From: a virus
Direction: 5' to 3' (one strand)
Virus record (IMG/VR): IMGVR_UViG_3300003691_000028
Span: 1-38,409 of that record
Length of the DNA: 38,409 nt
In this document: positions 7,227-16,020 of the stretch, piece after piece
Layout: each line of letters begins with the position of its first letter
Position numbering within the stretch: position 1 is the stretch's first letter
Notes under the pieces: generated by a model
Told to the model about the DNA's origin: nothing
What the model saw: only the letters and a program-made list of their open reading frames with translations
The model's database searches: none
Position numbers and translations under genes: made by a program

Positions 7227-7439
7227 ATGATGAGATATGCACTCAACCCAAAAGGGACTTTTCAATTCACATGCCCAGCACAGACGATAGAATCCTTTAA
7301 TAGGAGGATGAAGGCTAAATATTATGATTGGAAAGGACTGCAGGCAAAGGGTTTTGAACCCACATTTGATAACTTTATTCAACAGTATAATGTTGTAAAA
7401 TTAACAGTTGAAGGGGTACAGCATGAATTTCCTAGATGA
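7227..7439 (+). CDS. Small hypothetical protein, 70 residues
   Basis: Not recognised. It starts with ATGATG behind GGGGGAAAGAAG, so either Met may be used. The protein is aromatic- and basic-rich ('NRRMKAKYYDWKGLQAKGFEP') without a hydrophobic helix. Its end overlaps the next gene by 17 bases, in line with close packing of small early genes. Confidence 0.55.
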   Translation: MMRYALNPKGTFQFTCPAQTIESFNRRMKAKYYDWKGLQAKGFEPTFDNFIQQYNVVKLTVEGVQHEFPR

Positions 7440-7620
7440 AGAAGGAATTAGGCAGTCAGCCAGGGCTAAAATCAAAAACAGAAAACCCAAATTGTTATTG
7501 AAAAAATTATGGGCAAAAGCAACCCAGCCCTGGAATTGGGATGATAAACCACCCAAGGTAAATAGAAGGAAGAATCCTGAAACTGGAGTTATAAAAGGAG
7601 CTGATGAAAATGGACATTAA
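7423..7620 (+). CDS. Small basic hypothetical protein, 65 residues
   Basis: Not recognised. The ATG at 7423 follows AAGGGG at good spacing and is preferred to an in-frame TTG at 7408. The product is strongly basic ('RAKIKNRKPKLLLKKLWAKA' near the N-terminus, 'KVNRRKNPETG' later) with several tryptophans, which could suit nucleic acid binding. It overlaps the following gene by 11 bases. The function is not shown. Confidence 0.55.
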   Translation: MNFLDEEGIRQSARAKIKNRKPKLLLKKLWAKATQPWNWDDKPPKVNRRKNPETGVIKGADENGH

Positions 7621-7945
7621 TGAAATTTTAAACGAAGCAAGAAGAACAATTTTAGCACAAGCACTCACAATCACAAGACTGCACGGCATTCACACAAACA
7701 AACTCACAGCAGAAGAAAACAACGGTATAGTGGAGCTAAAAGAGATTTCTCTTCAGATTTACAACAAGCTTGAGCCAATCACTGCTCGTTATTCTCCAAC
7801 AAAGCATGATGAATACTTACAGTATTTATCTATCGAATATGATGTGAATATAATTGCCGTCAGAGCTATTGCTGGAGTTCTTGGTATTAATGAAGATCAT
7901 AGCGGACTTATAAATGCCCTGAAGGATTACAAGCGAGATTTATAA
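7610..7945 (+). CDS. Hypothetical protein, 111 residues, last gene of the plus-strand block
   Basis: Not recognised. Two starts are possible: ATG at 7604 and ATG at 7610. The AAAGGAG box ends at 7600, giving 9 bases of spacing to 7610 and only 3 to 7604, so 7610 is preferred. The product is predicted to be all-helical ('INEILNEARRTILAQALTI', 'AEENNGIVELKEISLQI'), soluble, with no cysteines. Its stop codon lies within the 3' end of the converging lipase gene, a 6-base tail-to-tail overlap. Confidence 0.6.
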   Translation: MDINEILNEARRTILAQALTITRLHGIHTNKLTAEENNGIVELKEISLQIYNKLEPITARYSPTKHDEYLQYLSIEYDVNIIAVRAIAGVLGINEDHSGLINALKDYKRDL

Positions 7946-8560
7946 TTTCTCAATATATTTCCCAATAGCATGATATTTTGAACAGGACAGTTTAAGGTGG
8001 CTGTATTTCTCCCCCAATTGAATCCTTCTTCCAGGATGTCTATAACCCGAATATCTGGTCGGGACAGCAGTTACAATATCAGAGCCATTGCGATAATCCC
8101 TAAAAATAATACAGGGATATTTTTTATGAGAGAAGAACATCACAACCCGTGGCGCCCCGAACGTAACACACTGCTCAACATCGTAGCCTTCAGCAATTAG
8201 CAACTGAGCAAGGATTGGCGCTTCCCCACCACCCTTAGAATGCCCTGTGATAAAAACAGCCTTTGTTTTATCTAAATAAGGAATGATATGTGGCAGTGCT
8301 TTTCGTACAGTTTTCAAATATCCAGGATGAACCCAACCTGTTCTTTTATCATACCAAGGGGGCAAGTGCCTAATGTTATTGATCCAGTCCAACCAGCCCC
8401 CTTCAGCTATTAGATTTTTACTCTCAGTTCCCCTATGAGCAATGATTTGATAATCTGTGAACTGACGAATCAAGATTTCAACTTCACCACTCACAACAGT
8501 TTCACATTCGTAAGCTAATTCGCAATATGCTGCTAAATCTTTATCTGATGGATATTCCAT
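7940..8560 (-). CDS. Class 3 lipase-like alpha/beta hydrolase
   Basis: 206 residues. The nucleophile elbow is 'ITGHSKGGG' with S108. The expected acid is D161 in 'RNGSDIVTAVP', matching the lipase class 3 'DPV..lP' segment, and the base is H197 in 'KYHAIGKYIEKL' (the C-terminal H....Y of the family). 'IIAHRGTES' is the typical oxyanion-side strand and 'CVTFGAPRV' the TFGxPRV motif. No signal peptide. It is the last gene of the tail-tip operon and its start overlaps the adhesin stop, so it is likely made late. It may act in lysis, on outer membrane lipid, or as a tail-associated esterase. Fold and family are firm; the substrate is not known. Confidence 0.85.
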   Translation of the reverse strand: MEYPSDKDLAAYCELAYECETVVSGEVEILIRQFTDYQIIAHRGTESKNLIAEGGWLDWINNIRHLPPWYDKRTGWVHPGYLKTVRKALPHIIPYLDKTKAVFITGHSKGGGEAPILAQLLIAEGYDVEQCVTFGAPRVVMFFSHKKYPCIIFRDYRNGSDIVTAVPTRYSGYRHPGRRIQLGEKYSHLKLSCSKYHAIGKYIEKL

Positions 8561-10215
8561 TATGAGCCCTCATTAAATAAGGCAGTTCTTGCAGTAGCAT
8601 CCAGTGCAACATCATAAACCTTCATTTGATCCACTGCACAATGAGCGTACTCAGTTCCGTGATTAAATCCCAATCGGCCTATTGCTGCTGATCTAACCAT
8701 AGTGCCAGTAGACAAGGCCACTATTGGCGTTGTTGCCACTTCAACATCATCCAAGAATATTTTTGCATTAACCCCATCACCCCACCAAATAATATGATGT
8801 GAGATTGTGTCTGTTATGATTGCATCAGCAGACCCAAGATCTGTAACAGACCCTCCCCCTCCCCCATTGCTTAAATATAAACGCAACCGCCTATCAAAAT
8901 TCTGATCATCAAAAAGGAAGTTGAAGCATTTCACAGAGGCACTTCGATCATTGCCTAAAATGTCATGCTCATTGGTATCATTCGGGTTATTAAAAGTCAC
9001 ATGGGCTGAGACTGTGAATATGCCCGTGTTGATAATAAAGCTGTAATCAACGTCAGTTCCTGGAAGATTTATATAATCCCCAACCCCATCCAATTGAATC
9101 ATTGAGCCAACTTGACCAGCTGGGAAAGTGGGTGTTCCCCCAATGGTTCCAATTCTACCATTTACCTCACTATATAGATCAGTAGAAACGCCACCAGCTC
9201 TAGCATCCATGCTATATGAATCAACAAGGTCCAAAACATTTATTCTAGTGTCCATATCACCAACAAATGCTGCTGCTGTAATCTGCAAAGCCTCTTCATC
9301 TGTTATTGATCCATTTATATAAGTTAATCGGTGACCGTGTTTTGGCCACATGGTTCCGGCGGCTGCATAGGCAGAAGCGTATACCCCAAACTTCCCATTC
9401 CAGTTTCTGTTTACAGGGCTACCAGTTTGAGTGGACAGGGTTTGTGGCACTCCATCAAACCACATTTTTGACGCTGCATAATTATTAACAGTCACTTCTG
9501 TAATTATGCAATGCCACTTATCATCCCCAATCGCAGCAGCAGCTCCTGCTATCCCATACACACTAGCTCCCCCTCCTGCCCCAAGCCCGAAGCTGTCTGT
9601 TGTGTTGTCATGCCACAGAAAAATTCGATTGGTTACATCATCCCCCAATCCCCACAAAACACCATCAGCAGCAGCGTCAAATTTCATCATAGCAATAACA
9701 GTCACAACCCCACCTGTGATATCCAAGGCAGTTGTGGGTCTGGAGTACGCGTTGTTTGCAAGCACACCGTTAGATTCTTGATCAGGAACTGATTGTAGGT
9801 AAGTTGGGGTTCCTGTTACAGGAGCATTAACAGCGCCAATTGTATCTAACCAAGTTCCAGAAGCCTCATCCATTTCCCACAAATGCAAAGCGCCTAAATT
9901 TGCAGCTAATGTAGCATAGGAAAGAAACCCGCCAACTACTAACGTCCCAGTCAGCCAATCATGGAATATGCTATCAAGCTCAACAGCCCCATCATCATCC
10001 ACAGCCCCGATCAAAACCCTCCCAGCCCAATTTTCAGTCGCAGGTGTTGCTTCATCACCCCATTCAAGAGTGAATGTCCCATCAGCTGCTGCCTGTGTTT
10101 CATCCAGCACAGTAAACACCGGACTCCCTGCGAGATTAACTTTTACAGCAATCAAGTGATTAGTGTGGTTCGCTCCCAGTTGCTGAGTTGTGTTTGTATA
10201 GCGATATAAAGTCAT
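8560..10215 (-). CDS. LamG/concanavalin-like tail adhesin
   Basis: 551 residues. Two regions look like laminin-G/concanavalin A lectin domains. The first covers about 105-310 ('LHLWEMDEASGTWLDTIG', 'WHCIITEVTVN', 'KMWFDGVPQTL'). The second covers about 335-548 ('MIQLDGVGDYINLPG', 'FTVSAHVTFNN', 'KIFLDDVEVATTP', 'DQMKVYDVALDATARTALF'). The last motif is the standard end of such domains. The N-terminal ~95 residues are a separate beta-rich part that may anchor to the tail tip. It follows the gpJ-like gene with an ATGA overlap, the usual place for a receptor-binding protein. The target glycan is unknown. Confidence 0.75.
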   Translation of the reverse strand: MTLYRYTNTTQQLGANHTNHLIAVKVNLAGSPVFTVLDETQAAADGTFTLEWGDEATPATENWAGRVLIGAVDDDGAVELDSIFHDWLTGTLVVGGFLSYATLAANLGALHLWEMDEASGTWLDTIGAVNAPVTGTPTYLQSVPDQESNGVLANNAYSRPTTALDITGGVVTVIAMMKFDAAADGVLWGLGDDVTNRIFLWHDNTTDSFGLGAGGGASVYGIAGAAAAIGDDKWHCIITEVTVNNYAASKMWFDGVPQTLSTQTGSPVNRNWNGKFGVYASAYAAAGTMWPKHGHRLTYINGSITDEEALQITAAAFVGDMDTRINVLDLVDSYSMDARAGGVSTDLYSEVNGRIGTIGGTPTFPAGQVGSMIQLDGVGDYINLPGTDVDYSFIINTGIFTVSAHVTFNNPNDTNEHDILGNDRSASVKCFNFLFDDQNFDRRLRLYLSNGGGGGSVTDLGSADAIITDTISHHIIWWGDGVNAKIFLDDVEVATTPIVALSTGTMVRSAAIGRLGFNHGTEYAHCAVDQMKVYDVALDATARTALFNEGS

Positions 10216-12662
10216 ATTAATATCTCAGTTAAGTCATAGCCTTCCGATGGAGAAGCTGTAAGATTAAAATCAATAGGTGGGGTTGTTCTTGTGAATGAAT
10301 GAACGTAAGTTTCCCAAGAATCTTTCCCTGCTCTTTGTGTGCTTATCTCAACTCTCAGGCTACCAGCAACAGCCCCATTCTCAGTAGATTCATCTACCAT
10401 CGTATATGTGAAACTTGTTCCTGTATAAGCGATTTCTTGGTGAAGCAAAGTGTTGAGCGTGTGATTGTAAATTTCAATCGTATATGAAGCTGCTGTTTCA
10501 ATTGTTACGGAAGCATCAACTTCAAACAACAATGGATAATTAACCCTGTCATTATGTTTAAAATCAATTACTAGATCACCAATCACTGAAGCTGGATATC
10601 CTACTGTATTTATTAAAACCTGCCTGGGTGGGTAAGGTCTGTCTGCTCTGTCGTTCAGTGTAATTGAATGTTCTGTAGCATCTGCTATAAGCAAACTATC
10701 ATTTAAGTTGTTGGTCAGGAATTTATTGTTTATGGTGTCTGTAGCTGTATAGGAACCAGCACTGAGGCCAAAATAAAGCACCTCGTAGCACCGCGCAGCT
10801 GTAGTAAAGGCTTTAGGTAGGGTATCTAGCAAACCACGCTTAACGCTGACCAAGCTCACACCACCAGCTGTAAAACTCGCCGTATAATAGGCCATAAACT
10901 CATAGGAGCTGCCTTCAACTATCAGTATGATATTCGTTGCATTGGATTTTACTGTGTTTTCAGTGGCCACTACAGCAGGATCATATAGCTCTGTGACCAC
11001 AAAAGTTGAATCAGTTTGGCTAATGTCTGCAAACAACAAACCTGATTCAACAAAAGTGGCTCCATTGTAATCTAATTCATAAGGATCTCCAGGAAATCGA
11101 TTCCATATGTCATAATCAACATGACCTGTTGGAGCCACAACAAAGTTGAAAAAGGTTGGGGTTGGCGCTTCATACAACTCTGAATAAAAATAGGGCATTT
11201 CAACCAACTCAACTATAGCAGCATCTGTAGCAGCACCAACGAGGGGTACGAAACTGGTTGGGGGGTTGTCATTGAATATTGCTGTGCCTGTTGCGAAAAC
11301 ATCTTGAACAACTTTCAGCTCAATTGTGTTCTTTTTTAAGTCGCCGTAATCAGTGCTTAACACACGCGCAACAAACAAAGTGATCCCATATTTCACACTG
11401 ACTAACTTAAACACTGACCCCTTGCGCAGTCCATATGAGTTAATTGTTCTGCGTAGCGAAATTGAGATTTTTATCAATGGGTTCGTGGTTGTTTTCAGCT
11501 CACGCCATGATACTTTTGCCGCCAGTGCATTTGTCCTCAGCCCATAATATTCCAACTCGCTGCTTCTGGATCTTCCTATCAGAACTCTCGCTGCTGAATT
11601 GACACTTGGGGCTATGTTCTCCATGTAATTATCATTGCGGTCAACATATTTAATTTTGACTTCGGAATTTACAGTATCGAGCGACCCCTCTTCTTTGTTT
11701 GTGATAGCTATTATATCAGCGTCTGTTATTTCTGGGATTGTATTGATGTCATAGGTGTCTCGAACTAGCCCAATATTCACAAGTCCATCTGCTAGATCTG
11801 AAAATAAATAACCATTGATATGGCGCAAAATTTCCCCTATCGCATCAGAACCAGTTGTAGCACTGTCAAAAGCGAATGTGACACCAAGACCCTCATTGAA
11901 TAGATCCAAACCAGCAGCTATGAATGAAGCTGAGTCAATTCTGGATGTTTCTATTCCAACACCGGATAATTTATTTGTCAATATTTCATAAATAAAATAG
12001 GCAGCGTTTGCATCTTCCCCAATAATATGATTTGCTTGAGATAGTGGATTTGGGTATCTACTTGCCTCAATAACCAGCTGTTTTATTGAGGGGGAGTTCC
12101 CCCAGTACATTTGCTCAAATGAAATATAGCTCAGGTTGCGATATGCTGGAACACCCGCTCCGCTGTCAACCTTTGACAGCAAATACGGATCTTCGGTTTG
12201 TGACGTTGACCCTGTATAAAATTTAAAGCTGCCAGCAACACCTCCTTCTTTTTTCTTTGGTCCAAATAAAGTTGGCTCATCTATTGTTCCGGATGCTCCA
12301 TCAGTGTTAAGTGTTCCTTCCCATGCTACAAAATTGCCAACTCTTATTTGGTGCAGCGTCACACCAGCCCCATAAGATAGGGCGAGGCCAATTCCAAGTG
12401 ATATTTTCTCCCCAATTTTGGTGCTAGTTCCACCAAACAACCCACCTGAGCTTTCTTTTATCGCCTCTACTTTCAGATCACCATACCAAAAAACATTATT
12501 TCCTCTCAGCAACTCTTTACCACAAAAATAAACAATTGACCGCTCAACATTTGTCGTATTTACCCTTATATCACCAAGGCCTGTTTTCTTTGTTTTTATT
12601 TCAGGGGTTTTCGTTGTTAGCATGAAAACCAGCATCAGCAACCCAAACGCAAGCCATCCCAT
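10212..12662 (-). CDS. gpJ-like tail tip / host specificity protein
   Basis: 816 residues, the largest tail-tip protein. It follows the gpL-like hub with a TAATG overlap, in lambda order. The start 'GWLAFGLLMLVFMLTTK' is a hydrophobic helix, unusual for a gpJ homologue. The body is beta-rich: 'GLGIALSYGAGVTLHQIRVG' and 'YISFEQMYWGNSPSIKQLVIE' lie in the region that in phages binds the hub. The central part 'GDAIGEILRHINGYLFSDLADGLVNIGLVRD' (pieces: EILRHINGYLF, DGLVNIGLVRD) is typical of phage tail protein domains linked to gpJ. The C-terminus has a fibronectin-like look. It probably closes the tail tube and carries the adhesin. Confidence 0.7.
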   Translation of the reverse strand: MGWLAFGLLMLVFMLTTKTPEIKTKKTGLGDIRVNTTNVERSIVYFCGKELLRGNNVFWYGDLKVEAIKESSGGLFGGTSTKIGEKISLGIGLALSYGAGVTLHQIRVGNFVAWEGTLNTDGASGTIDEPTLFGPKKKEGGVAGSFKFYTGSTSQTEDPYLLSKVDSGAGVPAYRNLSYISFEQMYWGNSPSIKQLVIEASRYPNPLSQANHIIGEDANAAYFIYEILTNKLSGVGIETSRIDSASFIAAGLDLFNEGLGVTFAFDSATTGSDAIGEILRHINGYLFSDLADGLVNIGLVRDTYDINTIPEITDADIIAITNKEEGSLDTVNSEVKIKYVDRNDNYMENIAPSVNSAARVLIGRSRSSELEYYGLRTNALAAKVSWRELKTTTNPLIKISISLRRTINSYGLRKGSVFKLVSVKYGITLFVARVLSTDYGDLKKNTIELKVVQDVFATGTAIFNDNPPTSFVPLVGAATDAAIVELVEMPYFYSELYEAPTPTFFNFVVAPTGHVDYDIWNRFPGDPYELDYNGATFVESGLLFADISQTDSTFVVTELYDPAVVATENTVKSNATNIILIVEGSSYEFMAYYTASFTAGGVSLVSVKRGLLDTLPKAFTTAARCYEVLYFGLSAGSYTATDTINNKFLTNNLNDSLLIADATEHSITLNDRADRPYPPRQVLINTVGYPASVIGDLVIDFKHNDRVNYPLLFEVDASVTIETAASYTIEIYNHTLNTLLHQEIAYTGTSFTYTMVDESTENGAVAGSLRVEISTQRAGKDSWETYVHSFTRTTPPIDFNLTASPSEGYDLTEILI

Positions 12663-13483
12663 TACACTTCTCCTTTTATGCCGTCAGGATTATGTAATTC
12701 AATATTCGGCGTGTCTTTAAAACCAAGATAATTAATGTAGTTACCAAGCGCCTTGCACCTGTCAGGGTCTTGCTGGCAGCCTGGAGCTACGCGAATCGTT
12801 GCACCTGCTTCAGCATCGGGTATTTCATTGAATACTGTGATTTGCGTCCCTGAGTTGGTTTCAATCATTACAGGAATTCCATTGAGGTTTTCTAACACAC
12901 CACCAATTAATTCGTCATTTCCAAATTGCCCAGCCAAGCCTGTTAAGTTTAAAGTAAGCCCAACTTTATCAATAACTGTTGTTTCAAATTGATTTGCAGC
13001 CTTTGACAAACTGCAGAATTCATCATAAATATTGTGGTTACATTTACGCTGAAAAGTACCCCTTAATATTTGCTGCTCCAGCATTCCTAAAGTGGGCCTA
13101 CATAACAGTTCTGCCCTGAAGCCTTGCTCTTTTTTACTAAATACAATCCCATCCCAAAACAGTTGTACCTCTGAGTCTGGATCTTGTAGATGAACTCTAA
13201 ATATTTGTAGGGTGATTGATTGAACTGGCCTGGCGCTGCCAGGAAAGAAATCTTTAACAGGGGGAAAACTTTTATCTGTTTTTATTAAGAGGTCACTTTG
13301 CCGCGCTTCTTCAGACTCAGCAACTTTACCGCGCCCCATTGGGTATGGAACATACACAGCACCAGAATAGGTGAAAGGACTATCTGCACTGGTATAATAA
13401 GAATGCACAGGACCAAAGCCAAATTTGTAAAGCTCAACAGGGCTACTCCCTGCCTCACTGGTTTCATATGCAAGAAAAGTCAT
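12662..13483 (-). CDS. gpL-like tail hub protein with likely [4Fe-4S] site (DUF2163/BR0599 family)
   Basis: 273 residues. The family is recognised by 'VQLFWDGIVFSK', 'LCRPTLGMLEQQ' and the C-terminal 'GCQQDPDRCKALGNYINYLGF' region, like the 'GCd....C...F.N..NF.GF' signature of phage BR0599 and gene transfer agent hub proteins. Four cysteines, C148, C157, C236 and C243, have spacings of 9 and 7. These are the spacings of the cysteines that bind a [4Fe-4S] cluster in lambda gpL. A fifth, C128, stands apart. The hub links the tail tube end to the gpJ-like protein encoded next. Overlaps on both sides (ATGA and TAATG) indicate coupled synthesis. Confidence 0.8.
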   Translation of the reverse strand: MTFLAYETSEAGSSPVELYKFGFGPVHSYYTSADSPFTYSGAVYVPYPMGRGKVAESEEARQSDLLIKTDKSFPPVKDFFPGSARPVQSITLQIFRVHLQDPDSEVQLFWDGIVFSKKEQGFRAELLCRPTLGMLEQQILRGTFQRKCNHNIYDEFCSLSKAANQFETTVIDKVGLTLNLTGLAGQFGNDELIGGVLENLNGIPVMIETNSGTQITVFNEIPDAEAGATIRVAPGCQQDPDRCKALGNYINYLGFKDTPNIELHNPDGIKGEV

Positions 13484-15123
13484 AGAGTTGTCACCATTGG
13501 GGTGGAAATTTTCAAAGTGTCTTGGTCAAAAGTATATTTTAACCTATCAGTATCAAGCCTAACAAGTTGTAAAAATGAAAACAAATGTATCTCTCCAGGC
13601 TCCACTTGCTGTCCTAAATTGGAATCAATAGTGACTGCTCCTGTTTCGCTTAAATCAGCTAGGCGCAAGAACACAGTGCCGTCTGTTAATTCAATATAGA
13701 CAGCTTTACCTCCAGCATCCTGATATCCTCCATAGGCATTCTCCTCAATGGTTATATTTACAGCAGCAGCGCCAATTGTAGCTAGAACTTTTATGTCATT
13801 TCGCCATGTTGGAAAATAAAAATCTTTTTGCTTTCCCTTGCGTGATTCAATTAGTTGGATTAATTCATACCTCGCTTGCTTCCCTTTGGCAAGCCAATTC
13901 TGAGCCATGTATTCTTTAGTTTTATTTCTCAACGCAAAAAGGGAAAGAATGCCTGTTTTTTCATCTATCATAATTCTGTTTTTGAAATTTGAATCATTGA
14001 TAGAACTATATGTGTAGTTCCGATCAATGACTAAATCTTTGCCGTTGTATTGTGTTAATACTGGATCATCCTCGACATAGTTTTCAACAATATTAAAGCT
14101 CACTTCACTTGAGCTAAAATCATTATTCAACTTGCCCAACTTTGGCCTTCCTGCCAGCAATCCGTTTCGCATGGGCACAATAAAAGCACGGGCTGAATAG
14201 TTGTTTTGAATTGGCGTGTTGAAAACCAGACCTGTGGCACTGACAGAGCTTATTTCTAGTGCCTCAAAATTCACACGGTCTTCCCAAATTAAAGCCAAGC
14301 CCCCTGCTTTAAATCGCAGCCATTCAGCATCAAATAGTAAGCTGGTTGCGCCGGATAAAATATCACCGAAATAAACACCAGCATCCATCCACAATGGAAT
14401 CCCGAATTGCCGGTCATTGGCATCATAGAGCATCCCTGCTAGAGCAGTGAAATCACTCCTCTCCAATTTATATTTAGGCTTTATCACAGCTCTGGGCACA
14501 GATCTCAGCGCAATGCGAGTTTCCCCCTCAACCCCCATCTGCACTTCAGTCAAAAATGAGCTTTCCATTGTGGCAGGGTTTTCATAAGGGAACTGTAATA
14601 TTGTAAGGCGAGACCCTGTTACTGTGAGAATTTCTGTACCCACATCAAATGCGAATTCATAAGCAGCGTTAATCACTGGAGGGCCGTCTGTGCTGATGCT
14701 GAGATTATAATCAACAGACTCAAGAGCAGCAAAAACAGCAGGTGGAGGTTTTGGACTTGTATCAAAAGTAAGCCCATCTGCATTACTAGCAGATATGCTG
14801 AGCAGATTGGTTGGGATAAAATAAGCCGCCCATACTTCCACAGACACAATTTGATTACTTGTCAATGATCCTAATGCTATTGGGTTTGGGTTTACATGAA
14901 CTCTATTGTACCAAATGTCTGAAAATGAGCCTGTAGAGTTGCCTTGTTTCAGTCGGCTGAGTGGCTGTGTTGGTGTATCTCGTAAGTGTGTAACCCCATC
15001 CGTTGGGAGCGCACTGCCCACAAGTACACCCTCAGCAGTTGGCTGAAACACAAGCGAGCTTAAAGCAGCTGTGTTAAAGCGCGGGGATTGTCCGTAAACT
15101 ATTGACTGTGCTAATAAGCTCAT
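13480..15123 (-). CDS. Tail tip / baseplate structural protein, 547 residues
   Basis: No named family recognised with certainty. The position just before the gpL-like hub, and the segments 'LAKGKQARYELIQLIESRKGKQKDFYFPTWRNDI', read in pieces (RYELIQLIESR, DFYFPTWRNDI), point to a distal tail protein. Such 'fylPtwr.dl' segments occur in phage tail-tip proteins that shape the hub. The N-terminal 130 residues include a beta-sandwich-like part with 'VSVEVWAAYFIPTNLL'. The start is at ATG overlapping the upstream stop (TAATG). It probably forms the first ring after the tube and tape measure. Confidence 0.55.
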   Translation of the reverse strand: MSLLAQSIVYGQSPRFNTAALSSLVFQPTAEGVLVGSALPTDGVTHLRDTPTQPLSRLKQGNSTGSFSDIWYNRVHVNPNPIALGSLTSNQIVSVEVWAAYFIPTNLLSISASNADGLTFDTSPKPPPAVFAALESVDYNLSISTDGPPVINAAYEFAFDVGTEILTVTGSRLTILQFPYENPATMESSFLTEVQMGVEGETRIALRSVPRAVIKPKYKLERSDFTALAGMLYDANDRQFGIPLWMDAGVYFGDILSGATSLLFDAEWLRFKAGGLALIWEDRVNFEALEISSVSATGLVFNTPIQNNYSARAFIVPMRNGLLAGRPKLGKLNNDFSSSEVSFNIVENYVEDDPVLTQYNGKDLVIDRNYTYSSINDSNFKNRIMIDEKTGILSLFALRNKTKEYMAQNWLAKGKQARYELIQLIESRKGKQKDFYFPTWRNDIKVLATIGAAAVNITIEENAYGGYQDAGGKAVYIELTDGTVFLRLADLSETGAVTIDSNLGQQVEPGEIHLFSFLQLVRLDTDRLKYTFDQDTLKISTPMVTTL

Positions 15124-16019
15124 TATACGCTCGTATCGTACGCAATGCCATAAGTGCCTGAATTATACTGATCAACTGCTCCATTCTTAGCACAAACAGG
15201 GAATATTTTCCAATTTGCCAGTATCACCTCTTCTGGATTAATGTTGCTTATATCACAGCATCGCATTCCTGACACTTCCCCTATTTTGAAAAAAGTATCT
15301 GAAGTGTCATTGACATAGACTCTAATCGGAAGAAGCGGTGTCACTTCATTTATTGTATTGGGGCTATCCCTTAATAAATAAACATTAGTTCCACCCCAGA
15401 TGTTTCCAATAGCTTGATTGCCAATCCCAGATTGATGCCCAAACCCTGCCCAATTGGGGGATAGACCTGTGTGATCAGCTCTAACAACACCTCCCCTACC
15501 TGATGTGCCACTTGAATAATAGTCACTGAAGCCAATTGAATGGGCGTTATCCCTAGGCACGTCTATGTCAGTTGCGGACGTTGACCAGACATGACCACAA
15601 ATATATTCATCACCTGTATATGCTCCGTATTTTATCAATCTGCCAAAATTGATATGTCTATACACACCAGCAGAAGCCTCAATCACACAGTGAAAAGCGA
15701 GAGAATCAACGTAGAAGAAATAACTTGGAAATGGGCCACCTATCGCATTCGCATAAACAGATACAGTAGCACCTGAATCATCTGTTTGCAGACCCCAATT
15801 TACATTGGAATAGGCAGTTGACAGGCTTAGATAGATAGAGTCTGTGTCATTTCTGGCTTGAAAATTATAAAACTTCCCATCTTTGGTTAGATTCAAATTC
15901 CATCTATCTGTGATCTCTTCTGCCCATCTGTTTACTGTGTAGCCGTTCGATGCAGCGAATAATCTTAGCTTGTCTAATAGATCAATTGGATCTGTTGCTG
16001 TGCCTGTTTGAGTTGGCAT
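15123..16019 (-). CDS. Phage virion protein of the tail tip region, 298 residues
   Basis: The N-terminus has a motif shared with the gene upstream: 'TGTATDPIDLLDKLRLFAA' compares with 'KGTALNYLDLLFRMRQCLT'. This pattern (GTA....DLL..L/M) is common at the start of phage structural proteins and probably makes contact with the tail. Later segments 'GVYRHINFGRLIKYGAYTG' and 'EEVILANWKIFPVC' also recur in such proteins. It is beta-rich with 6 cysteines and no membrane segment. The gene lies between the tape measure and the hub. I infer a tail-tip structural role but cannot name the protein. Confidence 0.55.
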   Translation of the reverse strand: MPTQTGTATDPIDLLDKLRLFAASNGYTVNRWAEEITDRWNLNLTKDGKFYNFQARNDTDSIYLSLSTAYSNVNWGLQTDDSGATVSVYANAIGGPFPSYFFYVDSLAFHCVIEASAGVYRHINFGRLIKYGAYTGDEYICGHVWSTSATDIDVPRDNAHSIGFSDYYSSGTSGRGGVVRADHTGLSPNWAGFGHQSGIGNQAIGNIWGGTNVYLLRDSPNTINEVTPLLPIRVYVNDTSDTFFKIGEVSGMRCCDISNINPEEVILANWKIFPVCAKNGAVDQYNSGTYGIAYDTSV

Positions 16020-16020
16020 A

